Below, one piece after another: positions 56,126 through 64,000 of a stretch of DNA of 64,000 nt (positions within the stretch are counted from its first letter, which is position 1; each line of letters begins with the position of its first letter). The stretch covers positions 162,210 to 226,209 of the forward strand of contig NZ_JAGGKG010000004.1 of assembly GCF_017873435.1 (NCBI RefSeq), written 5' to 3'. The position numbers and the translations under genes are program-made. A model generated the notes under the pieces. It made no database searches, had not been told where the DNA came from, and worked only from the letters and a program-made list of their open reading frames with translations. The stretch is from Paenibacillus turicensis. GTDB lineage: Bacteria; Bacillota; Bacilli; Paenibacillales; Paenibacillaceae.

Positions 56126-57847
56126 CTATGGAAGTATTTTGGGTATTCGAATTGAAATCGTTGACCCAAAACCAGGGGAAGAGCAAATCATAATGCCATA
56201 ATATCCTCCGAATTGAAGATGTAAGCGTTCATGCACATTTTTTAAGCCTACCCCATTTTCACGATACTTTTTTAAACTGCCATCATTTTTCTCCCATAAA
56301 AGATCTAACGTAATTGGATCAAAGCCAGGTCCATTGTCTATGACGTGAATAAAAATATCATTAGAGGCTTCTCTCGCCACGATCGCAATTGAACCTTTTT
56401 GTTCCATCGGCTCGATGGCATGATACAGTGCATTTTCGACAATAGGCTGTACAATTAACTTCTGCGTCATAAAATATTTCAGTGAATCTGGGATATCAAT
56501 TTCATATGAAAATTTATCTTCAAAGCGATATTTTTGAATATCCAAATAATGACGAACATGCTCAAGTTCCATAGTTAATGGGATTAATTCTTGGTTTTCA
56601 CTAATACTGATACGTAGTAGCTTTCCTAGTGAAATAACCATTTTGCTAATATCTCGATTGCCATGTATAACCGCTAAAGAATTAATCGATTCTAAAGAAT
56701 TGTAAATAAAATGAGGATTAATTTGCGCCACCAAGGCACGTAGCTCTACTTCCTTCTTACGCGCTTGCTCTGTTTGCACCTGTTGAATTAGTTCATTGAT
56801 TTGTGAGCTCATTCGGTTGAACCCGTCAATTAACATATCTGTTTCATCATCGGCTCTGCGCTTTGATTTAATAGGAACAAAAATCCCTTGCTGTACTCGC
56901 TTCATTCCATTTACGGCACTAATAATACTTTGAACCATTCTTCTTATGAAAAAGCGATCAAATAAAAATGCAGCGATTAATGATACGATCAACAATATTC
57001 CTGCAATATTTCGAATCGAAACCGACTCGGATGTAATGAGTTGCTTTGGTGTTATCGCTACTAAATACCATCCTTTGTTATGTGACGGCAAATACGTAAT
57101 TAAAGATTTTTCACCTAAATAGCTATCTGTATAATAGCCTTTACGATTGGTATAGTTTTCTCTTAAAAATGGAAAGTTGCTTTGCTCCCCAATGTGTTTT
57201 CCAGATTTATCAAATACAATGTTGCCTTCTTTATTTACTAATAAAATATCACCTTGCTTAAGTGTTGCTGCTTCCCAAAATACCTGCTCCAAAATATCGG
57301 GTTTAATGTAAATGACAGCGATCCCAATATTCTCTAAAGAATAATAATCTTTAATCACCCTAGCCTGAATCAGAACTGGTTTCCCCGCCAAAGATGAACC
57401 ATTTTCGCCAGGGCCTATCCAGATTGGACGTCCCTCTGCTGCCTTCACCCTTTGAAACCAGCTCTGTGTGCTTAATTCTTTAAATGTCATTGCATCATTA
57501 TATTGATATAGCAAACGATCATTTGAATAAATGCTAAATGACGTAATCATGGGATGATTGATCAGATTGTTAATTTCCTGTTTTGTTTCATACGTAACCA
57601 TAAAATTTGTTTGCTTAAGTACCCGCTGAATAACAGGCTGTGTAATTGCAGAATTTGAAATGGCTGTTAGTTCATTTAAAGCATATTTCAGCTTGCGGTC
57701 GCTATCCATTAAAGAGATCCAATAAAAGTTGTTGGACCTTTTCTCCATCGCATTTGAAAAGCTGTAATAGGACACTGTCCCCATTAAAATTACAGGTATA
57801 AACACAAGAAGAATAATAGCAAGCAAGATTTTTCGCCGGAGTTTCAA
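56126..57847 (-). CDS. Sensor histidine kinase (YesM-like)
   Basis: The 573-residue kinase has an N-terminal membrane helix, a large extracytoplasmic dCache-like domain, a second helix near residue 290, a HAMP segment (GMKRVQQGIFVPIKSKRRAD), the phosphorylated His in QINPHFIYNSLESI and an ATPase end with DNGPGFD and GVGLKNVHERL. It phosphorylates the YesN-type regulator encoded downstream. The start is TTG behind GGAGGGG. Its gene lies between the permease genes and the second binding-protein gene, so it senses the sugar (or its binding protein) at the membrane. Confidence 0.93.
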   Translation of the reverse strand: MKLRRKILLAIILLVFIPVILMGTVSYYSFSNAMEKRSNNFYWISLMDSDRKLKYALNELTAISNSAITQPVIQRVLKQTNFMVTYETKQEINNLINHPMITSFSIYSNDRLLYQYNDAMTFKELSTQSWFQRVKAAEGRPIWIGPGENGSSLAGKPVLIQARVIKDYYSLENIGIAVIYIKPDILEQVFWEAATLKQGDILLVNKEGNIVFDKSGKHIGEQSNFPFLRENYTNRKGYYTDSYLGEKSLITYLPSHNKGWYLVAITPKQLITSESVSIRNIAGILLIVSLIAAFLFDRFFIRRMVQSIISAVNGMKRVQQGIFVPIKSKRRADDETDMLIDGFNRMSSQINELIQQVQTEQARKKEVELRALVAQINPHFIYNSLESINSLAVIHGNRDISKMVISLGKLLRISISENQELIPLTMELEHVRHYLDIQKYRFEDKFSYEIDIPDSLKYFMTQKLIVQPIVENALYHAIEPMEQKGSIAIVAREASNDIFIHVIDNGPGFDPITLDLLWEKNDGSLKKYRENGVGLKNVHERLHLQFGGYYGIMICSSPGFGSTISIRIPKILP

Positions 57848-57946
57848 GCGTTAATACCCCTCCCTCCACAATCCATCCTCTAAGCTTATTATTCTTCATT
57901 TGCTAATGAAATCCTTGCCACTTTTTAGCAAGTTCCCATATATTTT

Positions 57947-58822
57947 TTAACTCTTAATCGCACCACTCGTTAACCCCGCAATAATCCAACGGCTGAATAA
58001 TAGGAATACAATTAATAACGGCAAGGTTGCGGTAAAGGTTGCTGACATAATCATACCAAGATCAAGTCCATCCTTATTGGTAAATAACTGCTGCAATGCT
58101 AACTGGATGGTATAATGTTCTTTATTTTTTAATACCACTAATGGCCAAAAGAAATCGTTCCATACGTTCATGAAGTTTAAAATTCCTAATGTCGCCATCG
58201 CAGGTGTCACAACAGGAATTGCAATATTCCAGAAAATACGGAAATGCCCTCCGCCATCAATCCGCCCTGCTTCGATTAATTCAGTATGAACTGCAGATGA
58301 AATATATTGTCTCATCCAGAATATACCAAACGCATTAACCATCGCAGGTACAATTAATGCTTTATAACTATCAATCCATTGTAGCTTCGCCATAATAACA
58401 TAAAGTGGCAATACGCTTAATTGAGCAGGTACAAGCATTGTTGCAATGACGAATACAAACAACACCTTTTTTAATGGAAATTCATATTTTGCAAATGCAT
58501 ACCCTGCTAATGTACAAAAGAAGACAACAGATAAAGTAACGGCTGTAGCTACAATAAGTGAATTCCCTAGTGCAGTAAAGAAATCTGTACGATCTAATAC
58601 ACGCTGAAAGTTATTAAAAAATTCCCCACCTGGCTTCAATAACGGCGGAACATGAAAAGCACCAGTTTTATCATTTGTAGCAACAACAAACATCCAATAA
58701 AACGGGAATACAGATAATAGTCCGCCTAAGACTAAGAACAACCAAAAAAATACTTTTCCCACTACAGGTACATCATCTGGTTTCCGACGACGCGTTTTTT
58801 CTACATTTGCTACTGCATTCAT
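57947..58822 (-). CDS. Sugar ABC transporter permease (MalG type)
   Basis: The 291-residue protein has six helices and the cytosolic EAA loop EAGRIDGGGHFRIFWNIAIP near residue 200, which docks to the ATPase. It forms the second half of the permease. Its start overlaps the stop of the MalF-type gene as TGATG, so translation is coupled. It belongs to a carbohydrate-uptake-type importer. Confidence 0.94.
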   Translation of the reverse strand: MNAVANVEKTRRRKPDDVPVVGKVFFWLFLVLGGLLSVFPFYWMFVVATNDKTGAFHVPPLLKPGGEFFNNFQRVLDRTDFFTALGNSLIVATAVTLSVVFFCTLAGYAFAKYEFPLKKVLFVFVIATMLVPAQLSVLPLYVIMAKLQWIDSYKALIVPAMVNAFGIFWMRQYISSAVHTELIEAGRIDGGGHFRIFWNIAIPVVTPAMATLGILNFMNVWNDFFWPLVVLKNKEHYTIQLALQQLFTNKDGLDLGMIMSATFTATLPLLIVFLLFSRWIIAGLTSGAIKS

Positions 58823-59778
58823 CAGTTGTTCCCCCCTGATTCTCCACCCATACGGCTTGAAATAAACATATTAAGAACAGAGAAAATTATAGTTGCAAAT
58901 AGTAGTAGAACCGCAGATGCCGCAGCTGTACCAAAAAATCCATTACTAAATGCTTCATTGTACAAGTACGTTACCATCGTAACCCCTTCTTGACGTGTCG
59001 CCCCAGTTCCTGATTGTCCAAGGAATACATATGGTTCGGTAAATAATTGCAATGCCCCGATTGTTGAAACTAAGGTTACGAATAAAATGAATGGTCGCAG
59101 TAACGGGAAGGTAATATAAATCATTTGCTGCCATCTACTTGCCCCGTCAATCTTAGCAGCCTCATATAAATCAGTTGGAATACTTTGCAGACCAGATAAA
59201 AAGATAATTGCGTTGTACCCCATCCAACGCCACATTACCATTGTAGAAATCGCAATTTTAACTCCCCACCACCCCGAGTTGAAGGCGACATTTTCAAGTC
59301 CCATCGTATTTAGTAGCCAGTTAATCATTCCGTTATTCCCGAACATCGTACTAAATACTAATGTAACGGCAACGATGGATGTAATATTTGGCATAAAATA
59401 AATAATTCTGAACGTTTTTTTGAAGCGATTTAAGGCTGAGTGCAACATAATTGCAACAAACAAGGCAATGATTAATTGTGGCAAGGTCCCCATCACTGCC
59501 ATAATTAACGTATTACCAAATGAAATCCAAAAGGTAGGATCATCAATAACAAAGGAATAGTTTTTTAACCCAACATACTTCATCGGGTTTAATGCATCCC
59601 ATTTAAAAAACGATAAGTATATGGTAAACACGATTGGATATAGTCCAAAAATTGAAAACAATATGAAAAATGGTGAGATAAAAAAATATGCCGTCAGTCG
59701 ACTTTTTCTTGTTTCATTTAAAAAAGGGCGCTTATTTTTAACCGGGTCCCCTAAGCCTGCGGCAACTGGTTCAGCCAT
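58822..59778 (-). CDS. Sugar ABC transporter permease (MalF type)
   Basis: The 318-residue protein has six helices and the EAA loop EAAKIDGASRWQQMIYITFP. I chose the ATG at 59778 (N-terminus MAEPVAAGLGD), preceded by GGAGG at 11 bases; upstream in-frame starts have none. It couples by TGATG to the MalG-type gene. No ATPase gene is present, so a shared MsmX-type ATPase is probably used, as for many Bacillales sugar importers. Confidence 0.93.
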   Translation of the reverse strand: MAEPVAAGLGDPVKNKRPFLNETRKSRLTAYFFISPFFILFSIFGLYPIVFTIYLSFFKWDALNPMKYVGLKNYSFVIDDPTFWISFGNTLIMAVMGTLPQLIIALFVAIMLHSALNRFKKTFRIIYFMPNITSIVAVTLVFSTMFGNNGMINWLLNTMGLENVAFNSGWWGVKIAISTMVMWRWMGYNAIIFLSGLQSIPTDLYEAAKIDGASRWQQMIYITFPLLRPFILFVTLVSTIGALQLFTEPYVFLGQSGTGATRQEGVTMVTYLYNEAFSNGFFGTAAASAVLLLFATIIFSVLNMFISSRMGGESGGNN

Positions 59779-59835
59779 TGATGCATGCACCTCCAAACAA
59801 GTAATAAAAATAAGTACATTCACTAAACTTAACAA

Positions 59836-59878
59836 CCTCAAATTCACAAGAAGAGCTTACCTTCTTGCGAATTTGAGG
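59836..59878 (-). terminator. Intercistronic hairpin behind the binding protein gene
   Basis: CCTCAAATTCACAAGAAG and CTTCTTGCGAATTTGAGG pair over 18 bases with one mismatch. No T-run follows. It lies between the lipoprotein gene and the permease genes and may stabilise or partly end the mRNA. Confidence 0.7.
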
Positions 59879-59899
59879 AATACAAACTTCTCAATTTAA

Positions 59900-61228
59900 C
59901 TAGCTACGTTCCGCTAACTTTTTAGCTTGGTCAATAGCATTGTTCCATTCTGCAGTTGGGTCAGCTTTTTTCTCTAGTACGTTTTTAAGCGCATTTTTAA
60001 AGAATGTATCTGTTTGGTCATGTAATGGACCATAATATACTGGTTTTACACGAACTGCAGATTTAGAGTATTCCTTTGCAATCGCTTGACCGCCAAAGAA
60101 ATCGTCACCTTTCAAGAATGCAGGATCTTCATATAATGCTGGAATTGAAGGGAATAAACCACTTTGCTCAAATGATTTTAATTGATTATCTTTATTGTCT
60201 AACCAAGCAATAAATTCATAAGCTTCTTTTGGATGTTTTCCTTCCTTCGGTAATGTTAAGAATGAACCTCCCCAGTTCCCTGCACCTTCAGGAAGCTGAG
60301 CAATTTTCCATTTACCTGCTGTATCTTTAGCATTTCTAATTGTTCCTGCCATCCAAGCTGGTCCAAGCATAACGCCAAACTCACCATCGTTAATTGCCTT
60401 ATTCCATTCTGGAGACCAGAGCTGATAGTTTGCAATCCAGCCTTCTTGGATACCTTTAACTGTGAAGTCGTAGGCTCTCTTGATTTGAGGATTTGTATCA
60501 CCAATAAATGCACCGTCTGCTTTATTGAAATAAATTTGATCTGGAGATTGGTCACGCAATCCGTTAAACACTAAATCTGTTAAATCCGCAAATGGCTTAC
60601 CTGTTTTTTCTTTGAATGTTTTAGCTACTTGAGCAAATTTATCCCAAGTATCAATTGCTGCTGAAAGTTGGTCTGGATCAGCAGGTAATCCAGCCTTTTC
60701 TATCAAATCCGCACGATAGTAGGCTACTGTTGGCCCAATGTCTGTAGGTAGACCTAATTGGAAAGTACCATCTACAGAAGTGGCTTGCTTCCATTTCCAA
60801 TCTAAATAATTACTTTCAATGTCTTTTGCGCCGTAGTCATACAAGTTGTAAAACTTATCTTGTGCACTAATAAAACGCTCCATGAATGCGATTTCAAGCA
60901 TAAAGATATCAGGAGCACCTGAACCAGCAGATAATGCTGTAGTCAAGTTATTGTGATGCGCAGTCTGGTCTGAAGTGTTTTGGAACTTAAACGTAACATT
61001 TGGATGAAGGCTTGTGTATTCCTTTGCAAGCTCCTCATAGTTTGTAGTTCCTAATGACCAAAATGTAAGCTCAACCTTTTCATCCTTTGGCGTTTCTGTG
61101 TTTGTTGAAGCACTGTTTTCAGGCTTTTTTGTGTCATTACTAGATTTACTATTCCCTCCACATGCTGCTAGTGAAGCTACCATCAGTACTGCAATTAACA
61201 ATACTGCCCATGATTTTGCATGTTTCAT
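59900..61228 (-). CDS. Sugar ABC transporter substrate-binding lipoprotein
   Basis: The 442-residue lipoprotein has the signal MKHAKSWAVLLIAVLMVASL with lipobox SLAAC and a family 1 solute-binding fold (VELTFWSLGTTNYEELAKEY, APDIFMLEIAFMERFI, FIAWLDNKDNQLKSFEQSGL). It heads the operon and supplies sugar to the MalF/MalG permease. The transported sugar cannot be told from the sequence. AAAGGGG lies 11 bases before the ATG. Confidence 0.94.
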   Translation of the reverse strand: MKHAKSWAVLLIAVLMVASLAACGGNSKSSNDTKKPENSASTNTETPKDEKVELTFWSLGTTNYEELAKEYTSLHPNVTFKFQNTSDQTAHHNNLTTALSAGSGAPDIFMLEIAFMERFISAQDKFYNLYDYGAKDIESNYLDWKWKQATSVDGTFQLGLPTDIGPTVAYYRADLIEKAGLPADPDQLSAAIDTWDKFAQVAKTFKEKTGKPFADLTDLVFNGLRDQSPDQIYFNKADGAFIGDTNPQIKRAYDFTVKGIQEGWIANYQLWSPEWNKAINDGEFGVMLGPAWMAGTIRNAKDTAGKWKIAQLPEGAGNWGGSFLTLPKEGKHPKEAYEFIAWLDNKDNQLKSFEQSGLFPSIPALYEDPAFLKGDDFFGGQAIAKEYSKSAVRVKPVYYGPLHDQTDTFFKNALKNVLEKKADPTAEWNNAIDQAKKLAERS

Positions 61229-61574
61229 TTACTTTCTAACCCCTTTCTATCGCGTTTATGTTTTCTTTATCAGTCTAAAAGAAAAACTTACAAATTTTGA
61301 GGGGACAATAATGCGAAATACAGTTTGAATTTTTATTCGAATTATTTAGTACTAATAATAGACTGCCAACAGAGTTCTAATTAACTTCAAATTACTAATT
61401 TATAATATAATAATTGAATTATTTAACAGCTTATGATATCTTTTAAAAAGAACGTATGTTCCCTATTTTTAACTTCCTACTTAATAGTGTATAAAGTGGT
61501 ATTAAAGTGTGTATAGAGTACTTAGTAATGCTTAGTAATGCTTAATAAGTTTTACTAATTTTAGGAGGAATTGT
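61229..61574. other. Divergent intergenic region of the sugar operon and the RidA-like gene
   Basis: It is AT-rich. Next to the RidA-like gene lies a short tandem repeat of CTTAGTAATG (about 61520-61550). No operator or riboswitch is recognisable. Confidence 0.4.
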
Positions 61575-61940
61575 ATGAGTGTTATTAATAGATTAGATGT
61601 TAACGAGGATTGGGCTCATGCTGGTGTTGTTGAGGCTGGAGGTTTTGCATTTTTAAGTTATTGTGTTGGAAATATTGGTCAGCCTATTGAAGCTCAAATT
61701 AATGGCGCAGTGGATCATTTAGAGAAGAGATTAGAGTTAATTGGCTTAAATTTAGAGGCTGTTGTGAAAATTGATTGTTTATTTAGAGATATTTGGGATA
61801 TCCCTTTGTTAGAAAAGGTGCTTAAGGAAAGGTTTAATCATAAATATCCTGCCCGAAAATCGTTCCAAACTGAATTTGCACATCGTGGCGGACAAGAGGG
61901 ACTTTTATTTCAGCTTGACGCAATTGCCTTTAAAGGTTAA
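61575..61940 (+). CDS. RidA/YjgF family protein
   Basis: The 121-residue protein has the RidA-like fold (GGFAFLSYCVGNIGQPIEAQ, HLEKRLELIGLNLEAVVKID, FNHKYPARKSFQTEF). In canonical RidA the Arg in ARxx and the Glu of VEIEAIA act on enamines and imines. Here the Arg is present but the Glu position reads FQLDAIA, so it may belong to a divergent subgroup with another activity. AGGAGG precedes the ATG. It is divergent from the sugar operon. Confidence 0.85.
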   Translation: MSVINRLDVNEDWAHAGVVEAGGFAFLSYCVGNIGQPIEAQINGAVDHLEKRLELIGLNLEAVVKIDCLFRDIWDIPLLEKVLKERFNHKYPARKSFQTEFAHRGGQEGLLFQLDAIAFKG

Positions 61941-62115
61941 TAAGATAGATAAAAATCAAAAGAAAAAGAGAACCTCTTACCATACAACGGCAGAAATATG
62001 TTCCCTTTTACTATGCTAAGCTCTTGACTGCTAACCAAACTAGCGAAGAGACAGAGTCGAGCTATTAATTTATTAATAAGATTAATTAATTATATAAGCA
62101 GGCAAAATATTCATA

Positions 62116-63759
62116 CTATAACAAACCTTGAATTTCCCCATTATCATCCAAATAAATTCGCTCCGCTGCTGGTGTCTTAGGCAACCCTGGCATCGTCATT
62201 ACGGCTCCTGTGTACACTACAATAAACTTGGCACCTGCTGAGACAGAAATGCCATTTACTTGAACTGTAAATCCCTCTGGGGCACCAAGTAGCTTGGGCT
62301 GATCTGAAAAGGAGTATGGGGTTTTCGCCATACAAACAGGCATGTTTCCATACCCTAGTTGTTCGGCATCCTTAATTTGTTTAATTGCTTTTGCCGAAAA
62401 TTGTACATCTTTACCACGATAAATATCCGTTACAATTTTCTCAATTTTTTGTTGAATACTTAGTTCTAGATCGTAAAGCGGGTGAAACTGGGTTATAGAT
62501 TTAACTTCAGCTTCAGTAATCGCTTCAACCACTGCATTTGCTAATCCAACTCCACCTTGTCCTCCATCTGCCCATACATTGGAGATTTCAGCACGAATCC
62601 CTAATTCATTACAATATTGTACTAGAAAATTGATTTCTTCTTTGGAATCAGCAGAAAAGTGATTAATTGCTACAACGACAGGGACTCCAAATTTCTTAAT
62701 ATTTTCAATATGTCTTTTCATATTAGCTAAACCACTTTGCATTGCCTCTAAATTAGGCAAATCTAGTTCTGCCTTAGCGACTCCGCCATTATATTTTAGT
62801 GCCTTTAACGTTACAACAAGTACAGCAGCAGATGGGGTTAAGCCGGACTGCCTACATTTAATATTAAAAAACTTCTCTGCACCTAAATCTGCACCAAATC
62901 CTGCTTCAGTCACGACATAATCTGCGAGTTTAAGTGCAATTTTTGTTCCGAGCACACTACTACAGCCATGTGCTATATTTGCAAAGGGTCCACCATGGAC
63001 AATAACAGGTGTTCCTTCGATCGTTTGCACTAAGTTAGGCTTAATGGCATCCTTTAGTAACACTAACATCGCATCCACAGCCCCGATCTGTGCTGCTGTC
63101 ACAATTTCATTACTGAAGTTATAGCCAATCCAAATACGACCCAACCGATCCTTTAAATCTTCCAAGCTCTCACTAAGACATAAAATAGCCATGATCTCAG
63201 ATGCCGTCGTGATCATAAATCCAGATTCATGTGTCGAACCATTGTTGTCGCCTAAGCCAATTATAATTTGCCGTAGGCTACGATCATTCATATCTAAGAC
63301 ACGTTTCCACATAATACGCTTTGGATCTATACTTAAGGTGTTACCATGAAAAATATGATTATCAATCATAGCCGCCAACAAATTATGAGCAGAAGAAATA
63401 GCATGGATATCACCAGTAAAATGTAAGTTAATATCCTCAGATGGCTCAATTCTGGCCTTATTATCGCCTGTCGCTCCACCTTTCATTCCAAAGCAAGGCC
63501 CCATTGACGGCTCACGTAACGCAGCAATGGTACGTTTCCCAATTACATTTAATGCCTGTGATAAACCAATCGTGGTTAAGGTTTTACCTTCACCCGCTGG
63601 CGTAGGATTCATCGCTGTAACAAGAATAAGCTTACCATTAGGCTGTGACGCGTAATCATCCATTATGGATAAATTAATTTTACTTTTATAAGAACCGTAT
63701 AGCTCTAATTCTTCCTGAGGTATCCCAAAGTCTTGTGCAACATCAATAATTGGCTTCAT
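62116..63759 (-). CDS. fhs: Formate-tetrahydrofolate ligase
   Basis: The 547-residue protein matches FTHFS: the P-loop TPAGEGKTLTTIGLSQAL, then REPSMGPCFGMKGGATG, IDPKRIMWKRVLDMNDR, NIAHGCSSVLGTKIALK, TEAGFGADLGAEKFFNIKC and GVPVVVAINHFSADS. It makes 10-formyltetrahydrofolate from formate, ATP and tetrahydrofolate in one-carbon metabolism. The ATG at 63759 (protein MKPIIDVAQDFGI) follows GGGG by 7 bases and gives the standard N-terminus. It is downstream of the rRNA operon on the same strand, behind its terminator. Confidence 0.97.
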   Translation of the reverse strand: MKPIIDVAQDFGIPQEELELYGSYKSKINLSIMDDYASQPNGKLILVTAMNPTPAGEGKTLTTIGLSQALNVIGKRTIAALREPSMGPCFGMKGGATGDNKARIEPSEDINLHFTGDIHAISSAHNLLAAMIDNHIFHGNTLSIDPKRIMWKRVLDMNDRSLRQIIIGLGDNNGSTHESGFMITTASEIMAILCLSESLEDLKDRLGRIWIGYNFSNEIVTAAQIGAVDAMLVLLKDAIKPNLVQTIEGTPVIVHGGPFANIAHGCSSVLGTKIALKLADYVVTEAGFGADLGAEKFFNIKCRQSGLTPSAAVLVVTLKALKYNGGVAKAELDLPNLEAMQSGLANMKRHIENIKKFGVPVVVAINHFSADSKEEINFLVQYCNELGIRAEISNVWADGGQGGVGLANAVVEAITEAEVKSITQFHPLYDLELSIQQKIEKIVTDIYRGKDVQFSAKAIKQIKDAEQLGYGNMPVCMAKTPYSFSDQPKLLGAPEGFTVQVNGISVSAGAKFIVVYTGAVMTMPGLPKTPAAERIYLDDNGEIQGLL

Positions 63760-63867
63760 TCCTGTTCCCCTTCCAGATAAAACATTCGGCATAACGTAAT
63801 TGTACATGAAACCTTGAGCCGTGAATATGTCATTTTGCGCATTAAACTAAAAACTATGTATGAATAT

Positions 63868-63903
63868 AAAAAAACCACCACCGGATGATCGGCAGTGGTT
63901 CTT
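63868..63903 (-). terminator. rRNA operon terminator
   Basis: On the minus strand AACCACTGCC and GGTGGTGGTT form a hairpin followed by a T-run, directly behind the 5S gene. Confidence 0.85.
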
Positions 63904-63905
63904 GT

Positions 63906-64000
63906 GCTTGGCGGCGTCCTACTCTCCCAGGACCCTTCGGTCCAAGTACCATCGGCGCTGGAGGGCTTAACGGTCGTGTTCGGGATGGGTACGTGTGGAA
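63906..64000 (-). rRNA. rrf: 5S ribosomal RNA (partial, 5' part outside window)
   Basis: The complement contains the conserved 5S stretches CCCATCCCGAACACGACCG and AGCGCCGATGGTACTTGG and ends in GAGAGTAGGACGCCGCCAAG. About 95 of some 117 bases are present; the 5' end lies past the right edge. An rRNA operon therefore continues outside the window. Confidence 0.95.

Noticed and set aside
63760..63867. Riboswitch ahead of fhs
   Set aside because: The gap between the 5S terminator and fhs is too short and has no recognisable folate or other aptamer motif.

Overview
The window looks like a chromosomal segment of a low-GC, spore-forming member of the Bacillales. Three things point that way: strong AGGAGG-type ribosome binding sites with frequent TTG/GTG starts, Gram-positive lipoprotein signals and S-layer homology domains, and a collagen-like (Gly-Ala-Thr)n spore-surface type protein. 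A Paenibacillaceae host such as Brevibacillus (B. laterosporus-like) is my best guess, but this is inference from gene content. There are no phage, conjugation or transposase genes. Mobile-looking DNA is limited to short inverted-repeat elements and a tiny CRISPR array.

Region by region. 0-8 kb: an FMN reductase cut by the window edge, small lipoprotein and YjbR genes, a secreted phosphodiester glycosidase-like protein, a flavin-dependent fumarate-reductase-like lipoprotein, an aldo/keto reductase divergent from its likely MerR regulator, and a four-repeat type I-C-like CRISPR array without cas genes. 8-16.4 kb: a YtrA-type GntR regulator with an ABC ATPase and permease behind a 41-bp operator dyad, a membrane metallophosphoesterase, and a CD3324-family gene preceded by a possible leader peptide. 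16.4-21.5 kb: a beta-glucoside PTS (licT, EIIBCA) with two RNA antiterminator/terminator pairs and cre-like sites, then a LysR regulator divergent from a tautomerase/carboxymuconolactone-decarboxylase pair. 21.5-32.5 kb: an SLH-anchored serine hydrolase, a divergent MFS exporter and Rgg-like regulator, hydrolases, deoD with a LysR gene, an EamA exporter, and an IF-3 paralogue.

32.6-45.3 kb is an accessory-looking stretch of small proteins (DUF4253, ankyrin, SUFU and several unknowns). Families of this type often act as immunity proteins in polymorphic-toxin systems, yet no toxin is visible here. Interspersed are tag, GNAT genes, a Fur-box-preceded siderophore binding protein, ubiX, an M29 aminopeptidase and a TetR/hydrolase pair. 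45.3-52.9 kb: an orphan oppD next to an HTH-TPR regulator, an ArsR/SulP pair, the collagen-like protein and a GlsB-family membrane protein.

53.1-61.2 kb is one coherent minus-strand locus: a sugar ABC importer (binding protein plus two permeases, no ATPase) followed by a YesM-type kinase, a second membrane-anchored binding protein and a YesN-type regulator. I read it as a sense-and-import module. The window closes with a RidA-like gene, fhs (formate-tetrahydrofolate ligase) and the 3' end of a 5S rRNA gene on the minus strand. Many convergent gene pairs share bidirectional terminators.
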